Shown: piece after piece, positions 32,208 through 40,366 of the stretch
Position numbering within the stretch: position 1 is the stretch's first letter
How the letters are laid out: every line of letters begins with the position of its first letter
Assembly (NCBI RefSeq): GCF_021922925.1
Contig: NZ_CP040786.1
Location: forward strand, 558,001 to 622,000
Origin: Clavibacter phaseoli
GTDB lineage: Bacteria > Actinomycetota > Actinomycetes > Actinomycetales > Microbacteriaceae
DNA: 64,000 nt
Direction of reading: 5' to 3'
Made by a program: the position numbers and the translations under genes
The notes under the pieces: model-generated
Told to the model about the DNA's origin: nothing
The model's input: only the letters and a program-made list of their open reading frames with translations
The model's database searches: none

Positions 32208-33485
32208 ATGACCGACCTCGACACGCGCGGCGACGTCCGCGAACCCCAGGAGTCCGCGAAGCGCTGGCGCATCGTCGGGCCCGGCCTCGTCGTCGCGGCG
32301 ACCGGCATCGGCGCGGGCGACCTCGTGGCGACGCTGGTGGCCGGATCTCGCTTCGGCTACGCCCTGCTCTGGGCCGCGGTCCTCGGCGTGATCATCAAGA
32401 TCTTCCTGGTGGAGGGCGCCGGCCGGTACTCGCTCGCGACGGGCAGGACCATCTTCGAGGGCTGGCGCACCGTCGGCCGCTGGACGACGTGGTACTTCGG
32501 CCCGTACATCCTCATCTGGGGCCTCGTCTACGGCGCCGCCGCCATGAGCTCCTCGGCGCTCCCGCTCGCCGCGCTGTTCCCGGGTGTCGACCTCAAGGTC
32601 TTCGCCATCGCGTGCGGGCTCGTGGGCGCCGTCGTGGTCTGGTTCGGGCGCTACTCCGCCTTCGAGCGGATCATCGCGGTGTTCGTGGGCCTCATGTTCG
32701 TGACCGTGGTGGGCGCCGCGATCGTCACCGTGCCGAACGTGCCCGCGCTCCTCACCGGCCTCGTGCCCACGATCCCCGAGGGCGGCCTCGTCGTCGCGCT
32801 CAGCATCGCGGGCGGCGTCGGCGGCACCATCACGCTCGCGGCCTACGGCTACTGGCTGCGCGAGAAGGGCTGGGTGGCGCCCGGCTGGATGAAGGTCATG
32901 CGCATCGACAACTCCGTCGCCTACGTCATGAGCGGCGTCTTCGTGCTCTCGATGCTCGTGGTCGGCGCGGAGCTCCTGTACTCCGCCGACATCGCGCTGG
33001 CCGACGGCGAGGGTGGCCTCGTGCAGCTCGCCGACGTGCTGGGGGAGCGCTACGGCGCCTTCATGACCTGGTTCTTCCTGATCGGGTTCTTCGCGACGTC
33101 GTTCTCGTCGATCCTCGGCGTGTGGAACGGCGTCTCGCTCATGTTCGCCGACTTCCTCGGCACGATCCGCGGCCTCGACGTCGAGGACCCGCGCCGTCGC
33201 CTCGGCGGCAGCTACTACCGGGCGTTCATCCTCTGGCTGACGATCCCGCCCATCGGCCTGCTGTTCCTCGACCAGCCGATCGGCCTGATCATCGCGTACG
33301 GCGTGCTGGGCGCGCTGTTCATGCCGTTCCTCGCGATCACGCTGCTCGTGCTGCTCAACACGGACCGCACGCCGCGCGCGTGGCGGAACCGGCCGCTCAG
33401 CAACACGGTGATGGGCCTCTCGGCGCTGCTGTTCGTGGTGCTCGGCGTGCAGCAGCTCGTGACGGAGATCGGCAAGCTGCTCTGA
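32208..33485 (+). CDS. Divergent Nramp-family transporter
   Basis: 425 residues, 10-11 membrane helices, related to Nramp divalent-metal transporters. The first helix reads GPGLVVAATGIGAGDLVATL, where the classical metal-binding DPGN is replaced by GAGD, and the sixth helix reads SIAGGVGGTITLAAYGYW, without the classical MPH. It therefore belongs to an atypical branch whose substrate may not be Mn or Fe. ATG at 32208; TAAGGT at 32162 may be a -10. It ends 27 bp before the convergent GtrA gene. Confidence 0.85.
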   Translation: MTDLDTRGDVREPQESAKRWRIVGPGLVVAATGIGAGDLVATLVAGSRFGYALLWAAVLGVIIKIFLVEGAGRYSLATGRTIFEGWRTVGRWTTWYFGPYILIWGLVYGAAAMSSSALPLAALFPGVDLKVFAIACGLVGAVVVWFGRYSAFERIIAVFVGLMFVTVVGAAIVTVPNVPALLTGLVPTIPEGGLVVALSIAGGVGGTITLAAYGYWLREKGWVAPGWMKVMRIDNSVAYVMSGVFVLSMLVVGAELLYSADIALADGEGGLVQLADVLGERYGAFMTWFFLIGFFATSFSSILGVWNGVSLMFADFLGTIRGLDVEDPRRRLGGSYYRAFILWLTIPPIGLLFLDQPIGLIIAYGVLGALFMPFLAITLLVLLNTDRTPRAWRNRPLSNTVMGLSALLFVVLGVQQLVTEIGKLL

Positions 33486-33512
33486 GGACGGCCTCGGCCG
33501 GCCGGCCGGGGG

Positions 33513-34019
33513 TCAGTTGGAGGAGCGCGTCGCCTCGGCGGCGGTGGGATCGATCGCCGTGTCCGCCGCGTCGGCGGGCTGCTTGAAGACCACGAGCTTG
33601 TACATCGTGAAGTTCCACACGAGGCCGAGGAGGACGGCGGTGGCCTTCGCCACGTTGATGGCGATGAACTCCTTCTCGGCCGTGGTGCCCACGACGAGGA
33701 GGCTGCGGCCGAAGGTCGTGTCGAACATGACCTCGAACAGCCAGATGACGCCGCTCTGCAGCAGCAGCGAGCTGAAGCCGGTGACGGCGAAGAACTCGAG
33801 GAACCGCTTGAGCGACACCGGGCGCTGGTACCGGAACACGAAGAAGTGGTTCAGGAAGTAGGAGATGGTGATGCCGACCGTGACGGACACGATGTTCGCG
33901 GCGAGGGTCGGGAAGCCGGCCAGGAGGATCAGGCAGTTCAGGAGGACGAAGTCCAGCCCGGTGTTGAGCAGACCGGCGATGATGAAGCGGACCCTCTGGT
34001 CGGCGAGCAGCTTCTTCAT
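33513..34019 (-). CDS. GtrA-family membrane protein
   Basis: 168 residues with four membrane helices (RFIIAGLLNTGLDFVLLNCL, ANIVSVTVGITISYFLNHFF, FSSLLLQSGVIWLFEV, AVLLGLVWNFTMYKLVVF), the GtrA layout. Such proteins are thought to flip polyprenol-phosphate-linked sugars. The ATG at 34019 was chosen over an upstream in-frame start because GAGAGGGG lies just before it and MKKLLADQRVRF matches the family. Divergent from the mannosyltransferase gene, its natural functional partner. Confidence 0.9.
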   Translation of the reverse strand: MKKLLADQRVRFIIAGLLNTGLDFVLLNCLILLAGFPTLAANIVSVTVGITISYFLNHFFVFRYQRPVSLKRFLEFFAVTGFSSLLLQSGVIWLFEVMFDTTFGRSLLVVGTTAEKEFIAINVAKATAVLLGLVWNFTMYKLVVFKQPADAADTAIDPTAAEATRSSN

Positions 34020-34249
34020 CCAGCCCCTCTCGGACTCGGGCCGGCAAGCGGCGCGTCTCCCGCCGTCGCGCACGACGTCCGAGCGCCGAGCCTCAGAGAT
34101 CGTAACAGACGGGTAACGGGCCTCCGTGGCACGTCGACCGCCGGTCCGCGGACCCGCCGCCGGCCGCGCGGTCGCGGACCCGCCCGCTGGCTAGAATTGC
34201 CCGGGTCCAGAGCCCTCCCACCCCCGACTCGAAGACGGAACACACCAGC

Positions 34250-34996
34250 ATGAGCAGTCTCACGATCGTCATCCCGACCTACGAGGAAGCTCGCAACATC
34301 GGGGAGCTGCTCCCGCGGCTGGCGGAGATGGCGGCGACGAACACCGACTTCGACGTCACCGCGATGATCGTCGACGACTCATCGCCCGACGGCACCGCTG
34401 ACCTGGCGCGCTCCCTCGCGCCCACGGTGGAGACGGGGAACTTCCACGTGCGCGTGGAGACGCGCGCGGAGAAGGACGGCCTGGGCGCCGCGTACATCTG
34501 GGCGTTCGATCGCCTGCTCACGTCGGCCGAGCCGCCCGCCTACATCCTCCAGATGGACGCCGACCTCTCCCACGACCCCGCCTACGTCACCGACATGCTG
34601 CGCGCCGTGCGCGGCGGCGCCGACCTCGTGGTCGCGTCGCGCTACATCCCGGGCGGCAAGACCCCCGACTGGGATCTCAAGCGCCGCTTCCTCAGCGTGG
34701 GCGGCAACCTCTACACGCGCTTATTCCTCGGCTCGCGCATCACCGACTACACGGGCGGCTTCAACCTCTACGAGGGCGGGCTCCTGCGTCGCGTCACGCC
34801 GACCACCATCACCACCACGGGCTACGGCTTCCAGATCAACATGAAGTTCCGCGCGCTGCGGCACGCGAAGAAGGTGGTGGAGGTGCCCATCGTCTTCATG
34901 GACCGGACCGAGGGCGAGTCGAAGATCCCGAGCGACACGCTGAAGACGAGCCTGCTGCTCGTGGTCCAGCTGCGCTTCGGCCTGCGCAAGGACTGA
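34250..34996 (+). CDS. Polyprenol-phosphate mannosyltransferase (GT2, DPM1-like)
   Basis: Moves mannose (or a similar hexose) from the GDP-sugar to polyprenol phosphate on the inner face of the membrane. 248 residues, a soluble single-domain GT2: IPTYEEARNIGELLPRL at the start, the DxD in LQMDADLSHDP, SRYIPGGKTPDW and RLFLGSRITDYTGGFNLY. No C-terminal membrane domain, matching the catalytic-only DPM1 class; the GtrA protein next door could provide the membrane part. TAGAAT at 34193 is a likely -10, giving a leader of about 45 nt. Confidence 0.93.
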   Translation: MSSLTIVIPTYEEARNIGELLPRLAEMAATNTDFDVTAMIVDDSSPDGTADLARSLAPTVETGNFHVRVETRAEKDGLGAAYIWAFDRLLTSAEPPAYILQMDADLSHDPAYVTDMLRAVRGGADLVVASRYIPGGKTPDWDLKRRFLSVGGNLYTRLFLGSRITDYTGGFNLYEGGLLRRVTPTTITTTGYGFQINMKFRALRHAKKVVEVPIVFMDRTEGESKIPSDTLKTSLLLVVQLRFGLRKD

Positions 34997-35056
34997 CCGG
35001 GCGGGCGGGCGGCCGTCCCGCCCGATGCGGAGCCCGCGCCTCGGCCAGGCCACGCG

Positions 35057-36526
35057 TCAGGGTCGGCCGTCGACGCGCTCTCCGCAGACGAGGTCGCAGC
35101 GCGGCCCCACGAAGTAGTAGTCCTCGACGATCCGGCCGGTGAGCGGCGTCGGCGCGATCGCGCCCCGCTCGTCGAGCAGCAGGATCATCGAGAACGCGCG
35201 CTCCGCCTCGAACTCGGTCGCGATCCGGTCCATCGCCGCCGGGTCCTCGCGGATGCGATCGGCGAGGCGGTCGAGCGTCTGCGGCATGGTCTCGCCCTCG
35301 GCGCCCGGGAACACGAAGTCGCGGGGGAGCGCCTCCTCGCCCGAGGACAGGGCGACCCGGTTCTGCTGCACCTGGACCGCGAGCGGGGCGATCAGGGCCA
35401 CCGCGGCGACCGCGACGGACACCGCGGCCAGGATGCGCGAGCGGTCCCGGGCTCGGGCGCGGATGCGGTCGACGAGGTACCCGATGGCGATGGCGCCGAC
35501 GAGCGGGATGCTCACCGCGCGGCGCACGCCGAGCACGCCGCCGGAGACGGCGTAGAGCGCGAGCGTGACGACCACCACGAGGAGCCACGGCCAGCTGCCC
35601 GGGCGGCGCACGATCATCACGACCGTGGCGACGAGCACGACGACGGCGAGGGCCGTCGACCCGAGGGCCGCCTGCGACGTGAAGTAGTAGTAGGAGTCGC
35701 CCGCCACCGCGAGCTCCCGTGCCAGCCCCGCGAGCGCGCCGCGCGCGCCCGCCAGGCCGAGCGTTCCCCCGCCGGAGAGGACGACGCCGCCGCCCCACCA
35801 GAGGAGAGGGAAGACGATCACGCCGATGCCGGCGAGACCGGCGACCACCAGCAGCGCGGCCGGCACGAACTCCCGGCGCCGCAGCGACACGACGAGGCGC
35901 GCGAGCGCGACCGCGCCGATGGCCGCGGCCCACGGGATCCCGCCGCCGTACGACGAGACCGCGAGGCCGGCGAGCACGGGAGCGAGCCACCACCAGCGCC
36001 GCGCCGTCGTGGCGACGAGGAGGCCGGCGAGGCCGAGCACGGAGTCGAGCCCGGTCTCGATTCCGACCCAGGAGAAGGAGACGACACCCGGCAGGAGCGC
36101 GCCGGTGAGGGCGCCGACGACGGCGGGGACGCGCGCGGTGCCGAGCCGCCGGCGGAGCGTGAGGTAGACCAGGGGCGCCGCGAGGGCGAGGGCGATGGCC
36201 TTCGCCGCGCGGCCGTAGAAGAGGTCGAACGACGGGTCGAGGAGCGACGCCAGCCAGAAGAAGACGTGGCCGCCGAAGTTGGTGGAGTAGTGCGTGTACT
36301 GGAACCTCTGCTCGAGGGCGACGGGGTCGACGAAGGTGACGGTCGCCTCCTCTCCGGTCAGCATCTGCTGGACGTCCGCGGAGCGGACGACGAGCAGGTA
36401 CACGACGGCGACCAGCGCGTAGAGGACGACGCAGGCGACGGCGTCGAGGCCGATCCTCCGGCGCGCGGCGGGCCCGGCGTCCTCCCGGGTCTCGTCGTGG
36501 ACAGGGAGGACGCGGCCGACTGTCAT
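35057..36526 (-). CDS. Polytopic membrane protein, glycosyltransferase-like
   Basis: 489 residues. About nine or ten helices between 28 and 370; an extracytoplasmic loop after the first helix carries YTHYSTNFGGHVFFWLASLLD, and a soluble C-terminal domain of about 110 residues (QTLDRLADRIREDPAAMDRI, CDLVCGERVDG) ends with a Cys pair. The layout resembles GT-C polyprenol-dependent mannosyltransferases or GT39-like proteins, and the neighbours (mannose-lipid donor synthase, GtrA) fit, but the acidic catalytic motif after helix 1 is not clear. Function inferred only. Confidence 0.7.
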   Translation of the reverse strand: MTVGRVLPVHDETREDAGPAARRRIGLDAVACVVLYALVAVVYLLVVRSADVQQMLTGEEATVTFVDPVALEQRFQYTHYSTNFGGHVFFWLASLLDPSFDLFYGRAAKAIALALAAPLVYLTLRRRLGTARVPAVVGALTGALLPGVVSFSWVGIETGLDSVLGLAGLLVATTARRWWWLAPVLAGLAVSSYGGGIPWAAAIGAVALARLVVSLRRREFVPAALLVVAGLAGIGVIVFPLLWWGGGVVLSGGGTLGLAGARGALAGLARELAVAGDSYYYFTSQAALGSTALAVVVLVATVVMIVRRPGSWPWLLVVVVTLALYAVSGGVLGVRRAVSIPLVGAIAIGYLVDRIRARARDRSRILAAVSVAVAAVALIAPLAVQVQQNRVALSSGEEALPRDFVFPGAEGETMPQTLDRLADRIREDPAAMDRIATEFEAERAFSMILLLDERGAIAPTPLTGRIVEDYYFVGPRCDLVCGERVDGRP

Positions 36527-36573
36527 CCCCCGATACTCCCACACCGGTTCCGTGCGGCCGGGCCGGGCCGCGC

Positions 36574-37425
36574 TCAGCCCCCGGGCGCGAAGAGCGGGTC
36601 CCCGGGATCGCGCTGGTGAGGCCGGGCCGGCGCGATGATCGTGCCGCGTCGCCCGCGCTCGTCGACCACCGGATCCGTCGCGCCCAGCACCTGCGAGCGC
36701 GCGCGCCCGTGCCGGGCCCAGTACGCGGCGGTCCACGCGCAGATCAGGCCGTCGAGCAGGTCCTCGAGGTGCTTGTGCTGCCGCTCCACGATCGCGGGGC
36801 CGTCGGCGACGAGCGCGGCCGCGCGGGGGTGCGTCGTGACGTCGAGCGGCGGATCCGCGTGCGCCAGCCCCGCGACCGCGTCGAGCACCACGCGGAACTC
36901 GGCCGCGCGATGGGGCCGGCGCTCCGCCGTCGCGAGGAGCGGCGCGAGGCGCTTGTACCGCGGCTTCATCGCGTCGAACCCGAGCTCGGGCGCGCCGACG
37001 AGCGTCGTGTACGGGTAGCACTCGAGCATCGTGCGGGCGTCGGCGTCGCGCGGGGCGCCGGATCCGTCGTCGTACTCCCAGCCCGCGTCCTCGAGCCGCC
37101 GCCGCAGGGCGACGGCGCCCTGCGCGGGCAGCCCCGTGTTCGACGGGTAGGCGGAGATCCCGAGGCGTCCGTAGCGGGACGCCACCTCCTTCTCCGCGAG
37201 GCGGCTGCCCGTGGCGTTCGCGACGACGAGCGGGCCGTCGACCGCGGCGACCGCGCCGGGGCCCTCCCAGCGGGCGACCCATGCGGCGACCTCGTCGATC
37301 CCGCGGGCCGTCGAGAGGTCGAGCACGCGGCCCGAGGCGTCGATGCACGAGAGCCCCGTCTCGCGCGCCGGGCGGGCCGCCGTGCCCTCCGCCCAGGCGA
37401 GGTCGATCCCGAGGAAGCGGCGCAT
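36574..37425 (-). CDS. DUF429 family protein (RNase H-like fold)
   Basis: 283 residues. N-terminal FLGIDLAWAEG is the DUF429 signature and the first strand of a ribonuclease-H-like fold; AAVDGPLVVANATGSRLAEKE and AYPSNTGLPAQG follow. Activity unknown. The ATG has TAGGCT 6 nt upstream and no ribosome site, so it is probably leaderless. It runs divergently from aspA. Confidence 0.85.
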   Translation of the reverse strand: MRRFLGIDLAWAEGTAARPARETGLSCIDASGRVLDLSTARGIDEVAAWVARWEGPGAVAAVDGPLVVANATGSRLAEKEVASRYGRLGISAYPSNTGLPAQGAVALRRRLEDAGWEYDDGSGAPRDADARTMLECYPYTTLVGAPELGFDAMKPRYKRLAPLLATAERRPHRAAEFRVVLDAVAGLAHADPPLDVTTHPRAAALVADGPAIVERQHKHLEDLLDGLICAWTAAYWARHGRARSQVLGATDPVVDERGRRGTIIAPARPHQRDPGDPLFAPGG

Positions 37426-37431
37426 CGGACG

Positions 37432-37437
37432 AGCCTA
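37432..37437 (-). promoter_or_regulatory. -10 box of the DUF429 gene (leaderless)
   Basis: TAGGCT on the minus strand, 6 nt before the ATG. Confidence 0.55.
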
Positions 37438-37530
37438 TCCGCGGGCTCGGGCGGCCTCGGCCGGGCCCGGGGCCGCTAGTAGGGTCGAGGGACCCTCATG
37501 CCACGAGCGACGAGACGATGGAGCCTCCAC

Positions 37531-39048
37531 ATGACCCCTGCCAGCCCGAACGACGACCGCATCCCGACGCCGGAGGGCCACCCCGTCCGGACCGAGACCG
37601 ACAGCCTGGGGAGCATGGACGTCCCCGCCGACGCGTACTGGGGGATCCACACGGCGCGCGCGCTCGAGAACTTCCCCATCAGCCTGCGGCCGCTGAGCGT
37701 CTACCCGGAGTTCGTCGTGGCGCTCGCGCAGGTGAAGCAGGCCGCGGCCCGCGCCAACGTGCAGATCGGGGTGCTGGACGCGCGGAAGGCGAAGCAGATC
37801 GACGAGGTCTGCTCGGAGATCATCGCCGGTGAGCTGCACGACCAGTTCGTGGTCGGCGTGATCCAGGGCGGCGCCGGGACGAGCACCAACATGAACACCA
37901 ACGAGGTCATCGCGAACCGCGCCCTCGAGAGGGCCGGCCACGCGCTCGGCGACTACAGGCACATGCACCCGCTCGACGACGTGAACCGCAGCCAGTCGAC
38001 GAACGACACGTACCCGACCGCGCTCAAGGTCGCCCTCATCCACTCGCTGCTGCAGACGCTCGACGAGCTCGACCTGCTGCGCCGCTCCTTCCTCGCGAAG
38101 GGCGCGCAGTTCTCGCAGGTGCTCAAGGTCGGTCGCACCCAGCTGCAGGACGCCGTGCCCATGACGCTCGGCCAGGAGTTCCACGGCTTCGCCACGACGC
38201 TCGGCGAGGACCACGCGCGGCTCGGCGAGCTCGTGCCGCTGCTGTCGGAGATCAACCTCGGCGCGACGGCGATCGGCACGGGCATCACGGCGGATCCGAA
38301 CTACGCGGCCGCCGTGCGCGGGCACCTCAGCGCCATCACGGGCTACACGCTCGTGACCGCGAGCGATCTCATCGAGGCGACGAGCGACGCGGGCGTCTTC
38401 ATGACGCTCTCCTCGACGCTCAAGCGCGGCGCCATCAAGCTCTCGAAGATCTGCAACGACCTGCGGCTGCTGTCGTCGGGGCCGCAGGCGGGGCTCGGCG
38501 AGATCAACCTGCCGCCGCGCCAGGCGGGGTCGAGCATCATGCCGGGCAAGGTCAACCCGGTGATCCCCGAGGTCGTCAACCAGGTCGCGTTCTCCATCGC
38601 GGGCGCCGACGTCACGGTGACGATGGCGGCCGAGGGCGGGCAGCTGCAGCTCAACGCGTTCGAGCCGGTCATCGCGCACTCGCTGCTGCAGTCCCTCAGC
38701 TGGCTGCGGAACGCGGCGAAGACCCTGCGGGTGAACTGCATCGACGGGATCACGGCGAACACCGAGCGGCTCGCGGCCCAGGTGGAGTCGTCGGTCGGGG
38801 TCGTCACGGCGCTCACGCCGTACATCGGCTACGCCGCGTCCTCCAGCCTCGCGAAGACGGCGCTGATGACGAGCGCGTCGATCCCGGACCTCGTCGTGGA
38901 GGCGGGGCTCATGACGCGGACGCAGGTGGAGAAGATCCTCGCGCCCGACCGGCTCTCGGGGCTCGAGCCCGTGACGGCGGCGATGTCCGTGATCACGCCG
39001 GAGATGCTCGCGGCCCACGCGGCCGAGGAGGGCGGTCAGTCCGACTGA
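37531..39048 (+). CDS. aspA: Aspartate ammonia-lyase
   Basis: Reversible deamination of L-aspartate to fumarate and ammonia in the cytoplasm. 505 residues; the superfamily signature is intact as SSIMPGKVNP (residues 334-343, catalytic Ser in the mobile loop), with DDVNRSQSTNDTYPTAL and GRTQLQDAVPMTLGQEF upstream, the latter favouring aspartase over class II fumarase. An N-terminal extension of about 30 hydrophilic residues is longer than in E. coli AspA. The start at 37531 (MTPASPND) has GGAG upstream; an in-frame ATG at 37498 would add a poor-quality leader. A 17-bp hairpin follows the stop. Confidence 0.92.
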   Translation: MTPASPNDDRIPTPEGHPVRTETDSLGSMDVPADAYWGIHTARALENFPISLRPLSVYPEFVVALAQVKQAAARANVQIGVLDARKAKQIDEVCSEIIAGELHDQFVVGVIQGGAGTSTNMNTNEVIANRALERAGHALGDYRHMHPLDDVNRSQSTNDTYPTALKVALIHSLLQTLDELDLLRRSFLAKGAQFSQVLKVGRTQLQDAVPMTLGQEFHGFATTLGEDHARLGELVPLLSEINLGATAIGTGITADPNYAAAVRGHLSAITGYTLVTASDLIEATSDAGVFMTLSSTLKRGAIKLSKICNDLRLLSSGPQAGLGEINLPPRQAGSSIMPGKVNPVIPEVVNQVAFSIAGADVTVTMAAEGGQLQLNAFEPVIAHSLLQSLSWLRNAAKTLRVNCIDGITANTERLAAQVESSVGVVTALTPYIGYAASSSLAKTALMTSASIPDLVVEAGLMTRTQVEKILAPDRLSGLEPVTAAMSVITPEMLAAHAAEEGGQSD

Positions 39049-39064
39049 CCCGCCCCCTGACGAG

Positions 39065-39102
39065 GACAGCGCGCCGCGGCCCGAGGGCTGCGGCGCGCTG
39101 TC
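39065..39102. terminator. Bidirectional terminator between aspA and the LEA-like gene
   Basis: GACAGCGCGCCGC (39065-39077) pairs perfectly with 39090-39102, and four more pairs (one wobble) leave a 4-nt loop CGAG. It serves two convergent genes. Confidence 0.8.
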
Positions 39103-39121
39103 GCGTGCGGGGTGGTGCGGG

Positions 39122-40156
39122 TCAGGCCTCGTCGCCGGATGTGCGGGCCGGGGTGGTGCCGGTCGCGTCGTCGGAGGGGGCGGGGTGCGCGGGCTCCTCG
39201 CGGTGCACGGATCCGGCGATGTCGCCCGGGGTCGGCACGTGCGGCGCGTCGGCCGGCTTCGGGGTCGTCTTCGTCTTCGGCGCGGACTTCTTCGCGGCGG
39301 ATCCGGACTTCGCGGCGGACCCGGGCTTCGCGGGAGCAGGAGCCGGCGCGGGAGCGGGCGTCGCGGCGGCGGGCGCCTCGTCGGCGTCGGTCGGCTCGCC
39401 GAGGTCGTCGGGGCCGAGGGTGTCGAGGTCCTCGTCCGCGTCGTCGTCGGTGCCGTCGGCGGACGCGTCCTGCTCGCCCGCGCGGGCGGCGCCGTCCTGG
39501 GGGATCGCCACGGGACCGGTCTCGTCCTCGTCGTCGAAGGAGGCGAGGGCCTCGTCGCGCGCCTCGGCCGCGGTGAAGACGGCACGGCGGCCGGCCTCCT
39601 CGCCGCGCTCGCGCAGGTCCTCGGCCGTGGCCTGGACGCGCGTGCGCGCCTCCTCGGCGGTCTCGACGACGCGGCCGCGGACGTCCTCGGCGGTCTCCGC
39701 GACGCGGTGCCCGACCTCGGTGGCCTGCTGGCCGACGCGGTCGACGACGTGCTTGGTCTGGTCCGCCGTGCGGGTGCCGAGGTCCTTGGCGGTGTCGCCG
39801 ACCCGGCCCGCGATGTCCTGCGTGGTGCTGCCGACGCGGCCCGCGACGTCCTGCGTGGTGGTGCCGATGCGCTCGCCCACCGTGTGCGCGGTGCGGCCGA
39901 CCGCGACGGCGGCGCCCTGGACGGCGTGGCCGACGAAGTCCGCGACCTCGCGGGCGGTCTCGACCGTGCGCTCGACGACGACCGGGCCCTTCTCGTCGAG
40001 CACGGTCTGCGCCTGGCGGACGCCGCGCTGGACGGGCTCGCTCGACCACACGGAGCGCGAGGTGCGCGCGATCCCCTCGTAGCGCTTGCGCCCGGCGCGT
40101 GCGCCGAGGATGTATCCGGTGCCGATGCCGGCGAGGAAGAGGAGGCGGTTGATCAT
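39122..40156 (-). CDS. Membrane-anchored LEA-like repeat protein
   Basis: 344 residues. A short N-terminal membrane or amphipathic segment (RLLFLAGIGTGYILGA, YtxH-like) is followed by a helical region made of nine tandem eleven-residue repeats (89-187; examples TAEDVRGRVVE, TTQDIAGRVGD) with the T-A-x-D-x-x-x-R-V pattern of group-3 LEA and similar amphipathic proteins. Then an acidic part (205-250) and a Pro/Ala/Lys-rich tail resembling histone-like linkers. Likely role: membrane or protein protection under drying or osmotic stress (inference). TAGGCT 6 nt before the ATG, so probably leaderless. The 45-residue acidic gene lies upstream. Confidence 0.75.
   Translation of the reverse strand: MINRLLFLAGIGTGYILGARAGRKRYEGIARTSRSVWSSEPVQRGVRQAQTVLDEKGPVVVERTVETAREVADFVGHAVQGAAVAVGRTAHTVGERIGTTTQDVAGRVGSTTQDIAGRVGDTAKDLGTRTADQTKHVVDRVGQQATEVGHRVAETAEDVRGRVVETAEEARTRVQATAEDLRERGEEAGRRAVFTAAEARDEALASFDDEDETGPVAIPQDGAARAGEQDASADGTDDDADEDLDTLGPDDLGEPTDADEAPAAATPAPAPAPAPAKPGSAAKSGSAAKKSAPKTKTTPKPADAPHVPTPGDIAGSVHREEPAHPAPSDDATGTTPARTSGDEA
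39596..39892 (-). repeat. Nine tandem 33-bp coding repeats
   Basis: Encodes residues 89-187 of the LEA-like protein as nine units of exactly eleven residues. Two units (TTQDVAGRVGS and TTQDIAGRVGD) are nearly identical, suggesting recent duplication; the rest have drifted but keep Thr/Ala at positions 1-2 and Arg at 8. Confidence 0.85.
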
Positions 40157-40162
40157 GCGTCG

Positions 40163-40168
40163 AGCCTA
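40163..40168 (-). promoter_or_regulatory. -10 box of the LEA-like gene (leaderless)
   Basis: TAGGCT on the minus strand, 6 nt before the ATG. Confidence 0.55.
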
Positions 40169-40199
40169 GACGCGGCGGGCGTGCGTCGGCCGGGAGAGG

Positions 40200-40337
40200 C
40201 TACGCGTCGTCCTCGCCCTGCCGGCCGGTCGCGTCGTGCAGCTCGTCCGTCTCGGGATCCACCGCGTCGGGCGCCGACAGGTCGGCGTCCTCGGGGATGG
40301 AGTGGTCGTGGATCGGATCCTGCTGCTGGTCGGTCAT
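40200..40337 (-). CDS. 45-residue acidic protein
   Basis: Starts MTDQQQDPIHDHSIPEDADL and ends ATGRQGEDDA; 13 Asp/Glu, no hydrophobic core. It resembles the small acidic proteins at 11-12 kb in style but not obviously in sequence. TAGGCT lies 7 nt before the ATG, supporting a real leaderless gene. It precedes the LEA-like gene on the same strand by 43 bp, so a shared stress role is possible. Confidence 0.6.
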   Translation of the reverse strand: MTDQQQDPIHDHSIPEDADLSAPDAVDPETDELHDATGRQGEDDA

Positions 40338-40344
40338 GCGATCG

Positions 40345-40350
40345 AGCCTA
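40345..40350 (-). promoter_or_regulatory. -10 box of the 45-residue acidic gene (leaderless)
   Basis: TAGGCT on the minus strand, 7 nt before the ATG. Confidence 0.5.
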
Positions 40351-40366
40351 CGCGCGGGCCCTGCCG

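Noticed and set aside
33486..33512. GGCCGGCCGG run between the Nramp and GtrA genes as a terminator
   Set aside because: It is a simple GC repeat with no clear loop; it may fold but cannot be told from composition.
36527..37348. Upstream continuation of the frame of the membrane protein at 35057
   Set aside because: This part overlaps the well-supported DUF429 gene and reads as Arg/Gly/Pro-rich noise; the real start is the ATG at 36526.
37498..37530. Upstream ATG for aspA giving 11 extra residues
   Set aside because: It adds MPRATRRWSLH with no ribosome site; the ATG at 37531 has GGAG before it and a better N-terminus.
39596..39892. Regular 33-bp repeats that could be taken for a CRISPR array or minisatellite
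   Set aside because: Units are contiguous without spacers, diverge at synonymous and conservative positions, and encode an eleven-residue protein repeat.
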